From: Silene conica
Lineage: Eukaryota; Streptophyta; Magnoliopsida; Caryophyllales; Caryophyllaceae
NCBI GenBank assembly: GCA_029255685.2
Contig: CM055320.2
Coordinates: 40,115,927 to 40,179,926 of the forward strand
DNA length: 64,000 nt
Direction of reading: 5' to 3'
The notes below the pieces were generated by a model that saw only the letters and a list, made by a program, of their open reading frames with translations, did not search any database and was not told the DNA's origin. Below, one piece after another: positions 22,389 through 33,416 of the stretch. The number at the start of each line of letters is the position of its first letter. Position 1 is the stretch's first letter. A program made the translations under genes and the position numbers.

Positions 22389-22883
22389 TGGGTCCAGAGG
22401 TGAACTTAACACATATCCCACTACCAAACAATGTCGGGTCCAGAGGTGAACTTAACTCATATCCCAACATGCAAATCAAGTAAAGGGTCCAGAGGTGAAC
22501 TTAACACATATCCCTATACATACAATTCAAGAAACGGGTCTAGAGGTGAACTTAACACATATCCCTAATCACAATTCAGTAATGGGCCCAGAGGTGAGCT
22601 TAAAACATATCACAATGCTACAAACAAGTATTGGGTCCAGAGGTGAACTTAACACATATGCCAATACACAGCTATCGCACAACGGGTCCAGAGGTGAGCT
22701 TAACACATATCCCGTGTAAGACAACCGATCACGTGTCAGGTCCATAGGTGAGCTTAACACATATCCTGACACGCCACAAGCAAAACACGTAATGGGTCTA
22801 GAGGTGAGCTTAACACATATCCCATCACGCGACATACAAAACACGTAGTGGGTCCAGAGGTGAACTTAACACATATCCCACCA
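22389..22883 (-). repeat. Hairpin-unit array, about 10 units (A1 LTR3)
   Basis: Same array as in LTR1 and LTR2, but one unit near 22584-22612 joins the left part of the unit-5 type to the right part of the unit-7 type, so two units are missing. This fits slippage or recombination between identical cores. Confidence 0.82.
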
Positions 22884-23180
22884 TGCGACATCCAACTCAA
22901 TCATTAGCATCCAAAGATAGAAACTAACCTATAGTTCTAACTTCTTAACCCACTAAACAACACTTAATTGACCCCGGGAACTAAGTTGAGGGAGAGCCGG
23001 TTTCCCTTTCGGTTACCCGACCGGGGGGTCTCTATCCTCACTCCATTCCCGAACCCAATATGGTGTCGCCCGTCCTCCGGGGACCTCAAATACATATCAA
23101 AGATACAAGGAACGAGTTTCAATCAAAACCGATCAATCGATTAAAAGTTACGAACGATTAACAAAATTAAAACAAGTTAC

Positions 23181-23437
23181 AGGGGTCCCCAGCCGGTCGG
23201 CCGGCTGGTGGTCCTTTCAGCCATCAACTTTTTAAAACAAACACAATGCAAAGGGACTCTCAGCCGGTCGGCCGGCTGGGAACCCAATTTCCCTAGCCTT
23301 CACAATTTCGCGATATACTAAAATGTGCTCCCAGACGGCTGGGCACGCAAATACACCAAAGGTCAGTCTTCGCAAAAATCACACAAAAGACACTCCCAGC
23401 CGGTCGACCGGCGGCCGGTCGGTCGACCGGCTCAGAG
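23181..23437. repeat. Cluster of GC-rich palindromes, A1 LTR3
   Basis: Third A1 copy of the CAGCCGGTC-GGCCGGCTGG type cluster, slightly shorter than in LTR1 and LTR2. Confidence 0.78.
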
Positions 23438-26400
23438 AGCCTGTTCTCAATTTTCGCATTTTCCAGCTACTTCGAAACTTCATAAAATCGATACTAAAAC
23501 TTGAGAATCGCTACAAGCAAAGTTTACTCAACATCATTAATCACAATGTAACACTAACTAACAGCAATTCAACCCATAACAATCCTCAAAATGATTATAA
23601 CAAGTATCCGTCGCAAAACATGTAAATTCTGAAAATCGCTTATGAACATGTGAAACAACAACAAGGCATGAATTCCACAAGTAAGGACAATCCTAAACAT
23701 GTTACTAAGTCCATTAAACATGATTCTTAAACAAAAATCAGAAACATTAAGAAGAACACATCAAAACTTGCTAATATTCACAATAAGGCCGAGTTTCTCA
23801 TTATCTTCACCTCAAAAGCAATCCGGCTCAGAGATCCTCCTCTAAGATGACGCTATCCACTTCCGGGTCGTCCAAGCCCACGCCTACAAGCACGAAAGAC
23901 GAGATTACGGACTGAAAATCGAATCTTACAAAAACAGTCCGAAATTCGAAGTGAAGGATTTGAAAAACGAAAGTTATAGATGGCTTGCAAATTCGATGAG
24001 GATTCCGAAAATGTTATTATTACCTTGATTTGGTGAACGGATGAAGAAGAAATAAGCAAAAGAAGGTGATTGAAAATGGAGGTTTATGAGGAAATGAGTT
24101 TACTGTTATTTTATTTTGAGGGTATGAAGATGTGTCGACATAAGGGTCTTAAAGGGTTTAAGGAATTGTCCTTTCCGTTTAAAATGAAACGGGTTAGGAT
24201 ACTTGAACGGGTTTTTAAGTTGTGAACTTAACTTTACCAAGTTTGTATTCGTCTTAAGGACTTAAGGTTCTTAAGACGGATCTTACGAATTATTTTAAAT
24301 TAACTTAACATTAAATATTAAAATATTATTTTATCCCGTAAAATAATTAAAACCTCTAAAATATAACCGACGAAAATGCGGGATGTTACAATCACCCAAT
24401 CTTCAAAAAGTTTCGTCCTCGAAACTCGAAGGTAGAAGTAAGTATGAAAATAACTCTAACTTTCAAAATATGTCAAGCGGGTTAAGATAACCCAAAACTT
24501 TATCTTTCCAAAAAGGTTTCAAGAAACAAAAGGTTTAAAGGCACAAGTCTCCGTCAATGGATAATGGGATTCTCGTTACGTATTCAAGAGTCCGACATTC
24601 CAAATCTGAGACAAGTCCCAAAATTAAATACGTCAAAATTCGAAATTTAGGTCGATTCGGTGTTGATAAGCACAACACGGGTTATTAGACGTCTCCAATA
24701 ACAAGTTCTAGTGGCAGTCAACGCTGAAATCTGATAAAATCGTAAAACGTTACACTCTTTAAAACCAAGTTTTCTTTAAATCAACCACTACTCCCTAATT
24801 CTTGAAAGAGTAAAATTGTAACAATGACTAAAAGTTGCTTCTAACGAAAGAGAAAGCAGTTTCAAATTCTTAAAACAACTAAGCTTTTCCAAAAACAGTG
24901 GACTTAAAGTCGACAATTGGGGAACGAGCTCCAAGACAGGCGTTTGAGAGCGCGGAAACAGTCGCAGAGCTTATTTTCGATACGAAGGATTAGGGGTTTC
25001 AAGCCTCGCGGCTGTAAGAACACAAAAAGGAGGGTTGAAGGAACGGAACAATCAAGTCGAAGGTTAAAGAAGACGGTAACCTTTGCCAAACATGGGTACA
25101 CTAACCGCTCAATCCATAATCAAAACATCGTTACAACGATTACTAGTATATCCCAAGAAAGACAGTTCAAGAGATCTCTAGCCTCTCCAAGGTTTCACGA
25201 TCCCTCTTATCATTATCTGCTCCACAGAACAAGGTATTCCTCAACAAGAAGGCTTTCAAAACTCTGAACTGGGATTCTACTACCATAACAACGAACTTCG
25301 AAACTCAAGATATGGTATTCATCATCCTATAACCTTAAATTTTTGACAGTTCGATCCTAGCAAACCTATTCCACCAAGTTCGATATCTTAAATCCCCAAA
25401 TTTTATTACCACAATGAACATTCAAACCAAGATCTTAATTAGGTAGCAACTCTTAAATCCTCTGATTTCTAACCACTTACCAACAATATACATCCCAAAG
25501 AAAAGGTTCCAAAGGAGTAACAACTTTGACCCCTACGGTTTCCATAAGGTTTAGTTATTCACATTCCGAAGTTCCCGAATGATATTCATGAACACTTATA
25601 AGTTACAAATTTCTACTCTATGATTACCTCAGACATCAATGGTTACCTGTCAACTACTCATGAAGCATTATTAAGCCAACAAGCTTCCATTATTCCACAG
25701 CTATCAAAAACAATCCATCTAACAGTGAGGCATCTTACAATTTCCTTAAGTATCTTAATAGGTAAACGCCGAGGTTCAATAAGTAACTCACGGTCAACAC
25801 TCAGTCAGCTCTAAAATTCCACTTGTAAATGTCTCAATATTCTCACACCGTTACCAATAACTCTCGCTCCTCAAATCTGGTCCTTTCTGCATTACAAAAA
25901 TTCCTCAAGATTAAGTAGCACTAACTTACCTAATTCATCAATTTAACCACATCATCATTATCTAAGGCACATTCCTCTAAATTCATCTATAACTCAAAGC
26001 ATTCGATTCCAATCCTCAAATGGTGCTTAGGAATCTACGAATATCAATCACACACAATCCATCTAAAATGGACTCTCAAGACGGCACACTGTCCAACATT
26101 GCCCGAACACTATTCTCACCCACTCCCTCAACCAAATCCTGACAACGCAGAACCAAGCATTCCTCAAGGCATGTATCACTATCCCAAGAACAAGTCAATC
26201 TCGCCACTAATATGGAAAGGGACAAGGCTCACGGAAGAGGAGATGAGATACGAACTTCAGGGGCAACACGATACATATTTCGAGAGAGTCATAAGAAAAC
26301 GACTCGAGTAACAACGAGCTGACAAGGTAAGGAACTTTAGGCTATGGACTCCAATAAAATTGAAGCCAGGATCAAAAGGAGAAGCAAAGGAGAGGAAAGG

Positions 26401-27572
26401 AGAGAAGCGACGTGAAAAGAACGATTGCAGAATCTTCCAAGGTGCGGGTCTCTCACTATTCTCGCGGGGTTCTCACTTCTTACTTTCCAAATCAAGTTAT
26501 TCAATTATCGGTTCTCACGAACAATTCCTCCAATGATTTATATACCCTAATCTTCCAAACTCTAAACGGTATCATCATTATGACTACCTATTCCCAAAAG
26601 TTTGAGAGGTCTTACCTCTGCTAGTCCCTCAAATGACAATTCAATAATACTTTTAGGTCATCGCCCTTATATGCTATATCCATTCTACTTACCTCACTGT
26701 CCACAAGTTAACAATTTTTAAACCATCAAGTTTTTCCCGAAATTACATCTCTCAATGAATTACTTTATTCCCTTCACAAACTAGCGGTGCATCCTCAAGT
26801 TTCTCTTAAGTTTTTCATTAAACAAACGTTAAGATTCGATAGGCAGTCTAGGGTAAAGTAGTGGTTCACTTCTTCTAAGCTTAAGTCAATAACTCTTCAA
26901 GTATTCAACCATTGTAGCCAATGATTCGCATTCCTCAACAACGGACCTTTCTCAACTCGACCACTCACCTGAGTCAAGTGATACTAACTCACTTCATCAT
27001 CCACTCATCATCATTAACATCTTAAGCCCATTCTTTCAGGTTGCTCTATAACCTCAAGTATCTTATCTAACTCCTTAAACAGTACTCTTCAATCCACATA
27101 TTTTCACAATCTAAGCATGGTTTTCAAGATTAAGTTCCACCGAATACTAAGTGAACAACTCAACCTTTAAACAAGTATCCTATCACTCACCTTCACTCTC
27201 CCAATTGGATAGGCAACTAGACCCTTGGATCACCAAAACATGTCTCTCGATACCTCTTAAGTTATTCCTCAAATAACAATATTTCTCATAACACAGCTTA
27301 CGGCTGCCCTAAGACTAGTTCCTCCAAATCCAATAAAAGGGAAGGTTACCTAGAGGGCACCTTAAGAAAGAAAGAAACAAGGTTAAGCTGAAAAGATATA
27401 AAGATCCGTTCAAGCAAGATAGACAAATATTCTAAAAGAAGGATGTGCATCCAGAGTTATCAAAGAAAGTGGTGCACAAAGAAAGAGGAGTATCTTCAAG
27501 GTTCAGAAGCATTCTCCAACAATAGCACGAACCTTCTATCTTCGGTAGAAACTCCGATCTCCACCGTCAAAT

Positions 27573-29930
27573 TGTAACACCCCCATTTATCTAAGGGCAT
27601 GTACTAGGACTCCTCAGATAATTAAAGGTGTTACCATCCCGGTTTCCCGATGCAGTAGATACAAAGGAAAGATAAACAGTACTTTAATTAAAATTTAAAC
27701 TCCAAAACCTGATCCTACAACTGTATCCAAACTGTCTTATGAAATGAAAATACAACTCATGATAAACTGACTATGGTGAACTAGACTCTAGTCTGGTCCG
27801 GATCCAAGCTCTCTCTCCCATAGCTTCCCATAGTCTCAGCCACCTGTCAATCTGCTCCCCAATAATTTGGTTCATCACAGGTGATCACGAATACACAGGG
27901 TCAACCACGAGGTTGAGTAGAGGAAAAAAATAAATAAACCAACAATATAATATACCCCGCACCGATCCAACGCCAAATAAACTCCGCACCGATCCAACAC
28001 CAAATAAACTCCGCACCGATCCAACACCAAATAAACTCCGCACCGATCCAACACCAAATAAACTCCGCACCGATCCAACACCAAATAATAGCCACATCGT
28101 ATTGTATCACAGAAATATATAGTCAATTGAATACAATATAGTACCATTCATACAATAAGATATAAAGAGATAACATCTGATATTAACAATTTACTCATCA
28201 CCAGGTATACAGTAATCCCCTACCTCAGATTGCAGAATGACAACCGAACCGCTGCTAGAAATGTTCCACCTCAAATTCAGTTCCTATAAATATTACTTAA
28301 TATCAACTTCTATCCGAACAACCAAACATTACTAATAATCATTCAATCATGTTCATATATGATTTACTACTAAACATGTCCAGAACATCTACTCATTACC
28401 AACCGAGTCATTATCACAACCCTCTCAACAATTATGTTACTATACATAAATATTATCAAACACATTAACCAAACGGAAAAACATTGTTAACATACAATAA
28501 TAATTATAAGCGTACCACTAAATATACTATACTATTCCACTAATCACTTACTACTAACTTGATAGAATAAAAATAAATACTCGATCATAAAACCAACATT
28601 ATTACTAACAACAATAACTAGTTTTAAAAACAAACACTAATTATTAATTATCACCAAATAATAATTAAGTATGAATTACCTAAATTATAGCCGATAAATA
28701 CATAACTTCATCGTTTACGAATTATTTTAAATACGACTCATATAATAAAATCATGCATTACGAACACATATAAAAATCACGGGTTAACAAAACGGTACAA
28801 CATGTTAAAACACAACAAGCTAATCCCAAAAGCCATACTACTCCCTCACACGACCCAAGTTGGCATGTCCAACACACTTCGTAGCCCAACAACACTAACA
28901 CAACCCAACCCCGTATCCTACAACTACACGGAAACCCAACTACCAGACCCGACTCCCTGCTAAACGGACACCCAAAAAAACACACGCGCCATACATAACC
29001 ACCCTCCTGCTTGTCTATCGCCATCACCCTTACAAAACCACAGAACCGAACCCAACACCACATACACAACGCACAAACAGAAGGTGTTGCGGCTGTCACC
29101 GCCACACCAACCGCCATAGACCACCATGAAACCTATCTACCCTGAATCGCCTAACCAGAACCGCCACACCAAACAATCTCCATCCCTGTCGTGGTCCTCA
29201 TCTCGAAAATACCCGACTCAACCTCACGCTTTCATGGACTCTGCTCTCCCCTGTTTTCGGCAACCACCGTAAGCTACCGTGCTGATCACTCCTGCCGCCT
29301 TTGACTGTCACCACACTCCAAGTCATCAACCCGTCGTTACTAAACCTACTCTATAGCCTCGACACCGCTATTATGCAAAACAGTATACATGTACTTCACC
29401 CCTAACCTTGCATCAACCCAAAGCAACAACCCCCATAACAAAGACCATATGAACCTAGAATCGAATTCAAAAGAAAGTAATCAAAAGAACAGAAAGTAAT
29501 CAAAAGAAATAACCTGGAAATTATATATTATTCGAAGGACCAGGCTCTTAAACAAAGCGAGACTAGATTAGCTTTGAGACCGTCGCATAACATGGTTGCA
29601 GCAGACGATGTTCGTAAAAACAAACGCCAAATTTGGAAATAGATAAAGAGTTTTGAAGTGGTGATGATAAAAGAATGCTAGTGATATAGATAAATGACGG
29701 CTGCATTGTTGTGGTTTTTGTGTTGTCGAGATGGGCCGAATCAATCATTAGCCCACACCTCGAGGCCCATAGCAACATTAGCAAACACTTCGATAACTAA
29801 TTACCCGAACCCGACACTTCACTTATAACATATAATGTGTAACAACAATATTCGATAAGTTAATTATCGAATATAATCTATCAAATCGTCAAAATAAATA
29901 ATAAATATTAATAAAATACGGAGTATTAAA
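27573..29930 (-). mobile_element. Solo LTR of a chromovirus family (element D), TSD CAAAT
   Basis: A 2.36 kb block starting TGTAACACCCCCATTTAT, flanked by CAAAT at 27568-27572 and 29931-29935. Its outer 80 bases resemble the LTR of E (41930) and the reverse complement of the F LTR end (59348), and its right end resembles the F LTR start, so it is one LTR without an internal region. That is the product expected from recombination between the two LTRs of one element. It holds a minisatellite near 27956-28089. The 119-aa frame at 28758-29117 has no recognisable domain and I do not call it a gene. Confidence 0.82.
27956..28089. repeat. Minisatellite in solo LTR D (about 27-bp unit, 5 copies)
   Basis: Direct repeats built on ACTCCGCACCGATCC followed by AACACCAAATAA. 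The reverse complement of the same unit is present in the F LTRs (about 52636-52775 and 58826-58965). The frames VYLVLDRCG and SLFGVGSVR are translations of this repeat. Confidence 0.85.
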
Positions 29931-30146
29931 CAAATGGATAAGCCCACGGTTCGTCGATTGAAAGATATAAAAGTGAAATCAATGACAATCAACAAACATG
30001 TTAGAGCCTAATAAAAGCAATCACAAAACAGACTACAATATAAGTCCTTAAATCTACCCCATCTCTCATTCATTATTCAATTATATGGTCAAGTTAAAGT
30101 TGGGGTCACATGAGTGCGTCGGGAGCGATAACGCTCTGATACCAAC

Positions 30147-31639
30147 TGTAAAACCCCTCGCGAAAGCGGAAATATAAACATACAAAAGTACTAAAAATGC
30201 AGCGGAATTTAAACTTTTTAACATAAACAACATGCGAGAAGAATTAAAACTGAAACTGAAACTGAAAACTGATATAAACAAAATAGATAAGTATAACAGT
30301 TCTAAGTACGGAAACCAAAATAAATACAAAGCCTGGGATGGAACATCCCTACAGGCACCAAAAGATAACTGTATAAAAACTAAGAGTCTAGCTAATCGAT
30401 AAACGTGTAAGTCGTATGATGAAAGGATCATCACTCGCTAGCCCTCAAGTGAACCCCGATCCAACCTGCATGTACCTACATACATGAAAACATGTACGCC
30501 ACAATCAGTGGGGAGTGACTAGAGTTCTCCTAGCCACCTTTTGTAACGACACGTAACAAGTAAAACAAACATAATACTCCAACATATATAAACATGTGAA
30601 GTATAACAATATCTCCATAACTGATCAACAACTATCATGCAATCACTAATGCACGGCTATCAACCGACTTCATAAACCGTTTGGAAGGAGAGCCGGTTTC
30701 CCTACTGGTTACCCATTCGGGGGGTCTTTCAGTCCAACTATTTATGAAACCGATCAAAGAGTCATCCAAAGCCTTGGATGAACAAACTATAACTCAAGCA
30801 GATATAACACAAACACTAGCAATGGGTCCAGAGGTGAACTTAACACATATCCCACTACCAAACAATGTCGGGTCCAGAGGTGAACTTAACACATATCCCA
30901 ACATGAAAATCAAGTAAAGGGTCCGGAGGTGAACTTAACACATATCCCTATACATACAATTCAAGAAAGGGTCCAGAGGTGAACTTAACACATATCCCTA
31001 ATCACAATTCAGTAATGGGTCCAGAGGTGAGTTTAACACATATCCCACTACAAACAAATGTCGGGTCCAGAGGTGAACTTAACACATATTCCAACATACA
31101 TCCAAAATCAAAGGGTCCAGAGGTGAGCTTAACACATATCCCAATGCTACAAACAAGTATTGGGTCCAGAGGTGAACTTAACACATATCCCAATACACAG
31201 CTATCGCACAACGGGTCCAGAGGTGAGCTTAACACATATCCCGTGTACGACAACCGATCACGTGTCAGGTCCAGAGGTGAGCTTAACACATATCCTGACA
31301 CGCCACAAGCAAAACACGTAATGGGTCCATAGGTGAGCTTAAAACATATCCCATCACGCGACATACAAAACACGTAGTGGGTCCAGAGGTGAACTTAAAA
31401 CATATCCCACCACGCGACATCCAACTCAATCATTAGCATCCAAAGATAGAAACTAACCTATAGTTCTAACTTCTTAACCCACTAAACAACACTTAATTGA
31501 CCCCGGGAACTAAGTTGAGGGAGAGCCGGTTTCCCTTTCGGTTACCCGACCGGGGGGTCTCTATCCTCACTCCATTCCCGAACCCAATATGGTGTCGCCC
31601 GTCCTCCGGGGACCTCAAATACATATCAAAGATACAAGG
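30147..31639 (-). repeat. A1 LTR4, first half, cut by the Athila-like insertion
   Basis: Starts TGTAAAACCCC at 30147 and follows LTR2 closely until ATACAAGG at 31639, where the Athila-like LTR begins. The rest of LTR4 should lie beyond the right edge. It includes a 12-unit hairpin array at 30822-31412 (the unit near 30919 reads GGTCCGGAGG). Confidence 0.85.
30822..31412 (-). repeat. Hairpin-unit array, 12 units (A1 LTR4)
   Basis: Fourth A1 copy of the array, with unit order as in LTR1 and LTR2. About 50 bp of linker just before it is missing relative to LTR1. It is another independent sample for testing arm pairing. Confidence 0.83.
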
Positions 31640-33266
31640 TGATGCGTGTCTATTTTATGATGTTTTACATCTATTTTTACACGCATTTTGTCGCTCATTT
31701 ACTATGTTTTAGCATTTATTTCCCAACAATTGTCTAGTTTCTTATTTTTATGCTCTTTTGCAGATTTATGCGCAAAAGGGACGATTTTATACCAAATTTA
31801 TGCCCTCGGGATTTTTTATGACTAAGGACAAGAAGGAACGAAGCCTAGCGCACATTTCAAGGCCTGAAGATAGCTTTAACAAGCAAAGAATCGATCCACG
31901 ACATTGCAGCCTGTTTCAAATGACTATATCTCGAGTTCTAGAGCTGATAATGGAGTGATTCCAGTTGGAGGTGAAAAATTATCCTCTTAGCTTTCGAACG
32001 CCGCAAGAATCGCTTGATTACGATAAGTAAAGAAGAAATGGCAGCTGTTTTAAGATCGACGCGCGCTGCAGTCCTGACAATTGGGTCGACCGACCGACTA
32101 GTTGGGTCGACCGACCTCAGCGCTGACCCAGAAGTTTCCTCAAAGCCCATTAAAGTGTTTAGGTCATTAGGAAACTCTTTAATTCCGCCTATTTAAGCTA
32201 AATTACGGGATTAGGGCTAAATCATTCAGATTTCCATCAAGTTTTCTACCTAGTTTTCTATCATAGAGTTACATCTAGTTTTAGTTTTAATCTTTCCATA
32301 ATCATCAAACACTTTTCTTTAGTTTTATATATTGTTCTTCATCAATCTTTCAACATTAATCAATAAAGCTTGTTCTTTTCCGCCTTAATCCTTATTTCCG
32401 GTAATTCCTCTCTTAATTTATGTTTTATTATTATTAGTTTATAATTATTGCATACGGTTAAGTTAGAATCCCAAGCCTTTATTATTATTATTGCTTGTTT
32501 AGATTGATGTTCTTTACAATTTCCATGTTTATTCATATTTTTTGTTTCAATAGTTATGAGTAGCTAATTTCATATGTTAGGATGTAGGGAGTAAATATGC
32601 ATAGGTAGTATAATTCCCGAATCAACATGTCGCAGGCAGGAGGTCGACCAACCACCATTATAGGTCGGCCGACCGACTCGTGTTTGAATTTTGTTTCGCT
32701 TTTATTTGTAGACTATAATAACCTACAATGAGACCAAAAGGAGACTTGTAGGATGTTAGTAATGACCTACCCAAGATTGAGAGATATGGGAAGGGCATTG
32801 GTTTACATCTTAAGACGGCTAGGTTACCCAAGACTGAAAGGTATGTGACCTAGAATTTAGGAATCACCCTTATTGTTGACACCCAATAATTGTGAGACCT
32901 AGGAACTAATAGCATAGGCCGAAAGGAGCTATTAGGTAGCATAGACCTAAAGGATATGTTACACCCCTTACGCGACTGCAATACATGTTGACTTAGGATT
33001 TATATTATCTTAGCTATTTATTACCCAAACATCCTAGCATCTCTTTCATCATAGTTTATTCTCATCTTTATTTACTTGTTTTATTTTATATTTGTTTTAG
33101 ATTTAGCAACAATCAATTAAAACCCCTCTCTATTGTTACTTAATAGATTAAAAATTAGCAAACATAATTAACCTTGTCTCTCTGTGGTTCGACCCTTACT
33201 ATCACTATCTATAGTTTTAGTTTGGTTTATAAATCTTATCTTTGACACCCACAACGACGGGTATCA
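31640..33266 (+). repeat. Athila-like 5' LTR (1627 bp)
   Basis: Starts TGATGCGTGTC and ends CGGGTATCA just before the primer site. It matches 1-923 in reverse complement. Palindromes GGTCGACCGACC occur at 32084-32095 and 32105-32116, GGTCGACC at 32642-32649 and GGTCGGCCGACC at 32663-32674. Confidence 0.88.
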
Positions 33267-33271
33267 AATTT

Positions 33272-33289
33272 TGGCGCCGTTTCCGGGGA
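33272..33289 (+). other. Primer binding site (tRNA-Asp)
   Basis: TGGCGCCGTTTCCGGGGA, five bases after the LTR, matches the 3' end of plant tRNA-Asp with at most one difference from the usual TGGCGCCGTTGCCGGGGA. This primer is standard for Athila and Tat-type elements. Confidence 0.88.
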
Positions 33290-33331
33290 GACGGTATAAT
33301 TTTGTTTGTTAGTTTTTAGTTTATTTTCCTT

Positions 33332-33359
33332 GTCTTAAGGAACTTCGGTTCCTTAAGAC
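33332..33359 (+). other. Perfect 12-bp hairpin with UUCG loop in the leader
   Basis: GTCTTAAGGAAC (33332-33343), loop TTCG (33344-33347), GTTCCTTAAGAC (33348-33359). The closing C-G pair plus UUCG is the exceptionally stable tetraloop type. It lies between primer site and gag start, where retroviral packaging and dimer signals sit. A function here is inferred, not shown. Confidence 0.85.
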
Positions 33360-33416
33360 CGTTACTTACCTTTTCTCCTAGTTTTGTTTTAGAAGACAGG
33401 TTTTTGAGAGGAAGAC

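Larger units (their letters stand above)
13025..24390 (-). repeat. A1 LTR3, split by a Ty1/copia insertion
   Basis: LTR sequence runs 13025-13691, is broken by the copia element (13692-22318), and resumes at 22319 to end GGATGTTACA at 24390. The duplicated target TTAAC lies at 13687-13691 and 22319-22323. The hairpin array (22389-22883) here has about ten units instead of twelve. The GC-palindrome cluster is at about 23181-23437 and the CGTCTTAAG hairpin at 24250-24278. Confidence 0.87.
24391..30146 (-). mobile_element. A1 internal region 3, split by a solo LTR
   Basis: Internal sequence runs 24391-27572, is broken by the solo LTR, and resumes at 29931. The primer site is at 30133-30144 beside LTR4 and the polypurine-side hairpin at 24409-24426. 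No coding domain is recognised. Confidence 0.8.
924..31639 (-). mobile_element. Tandem array of non-coding gypsy-type elements (A1): LTR-int-LTR-int-LTR-int-LTR
   Basis: Four LTR copies alternate with three internal regions, neighbouring units sharing an LTR. LTR starts (plus-strand TGTAAAACCCC) lie at 6903, 13025 and 30147; LTR ends (GGATGTTACA) at 3509, 9740 and 24390. After subtracting the copia and solo-LTR insertions the start-to-start period is 6122 and 6127 bp. Each internal region has a primer site for initiator tRNA-Met (GCTCTGATACCA on plus) beside one LTR and a chromovirus-type polypurine region beside the other, so the family reads on the minus strand. There is no recognisable gag or pol, so these are large non-autonomous derivatives. 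The shared-LTR structure is what unequal recombination between LTRs would leave (inference). Both outer LTRs are cut by Athila-like insertions. Confidence 0.85.

Noticed and set aside
27875-28147. Repeat-protein frames VYLVLDRCG / SLFGVGSVR
   Set aside because: Translations of the LTR minisatellite in three frames.
28758-29117. 119-aa Cys/Trp-rich frame as a secreted peptide gene
   Set aside because: It lies inside a solo LTR, in a C/A-rich block like those in E and F. The composition alone explains the Cys and Trp content and the open frame.
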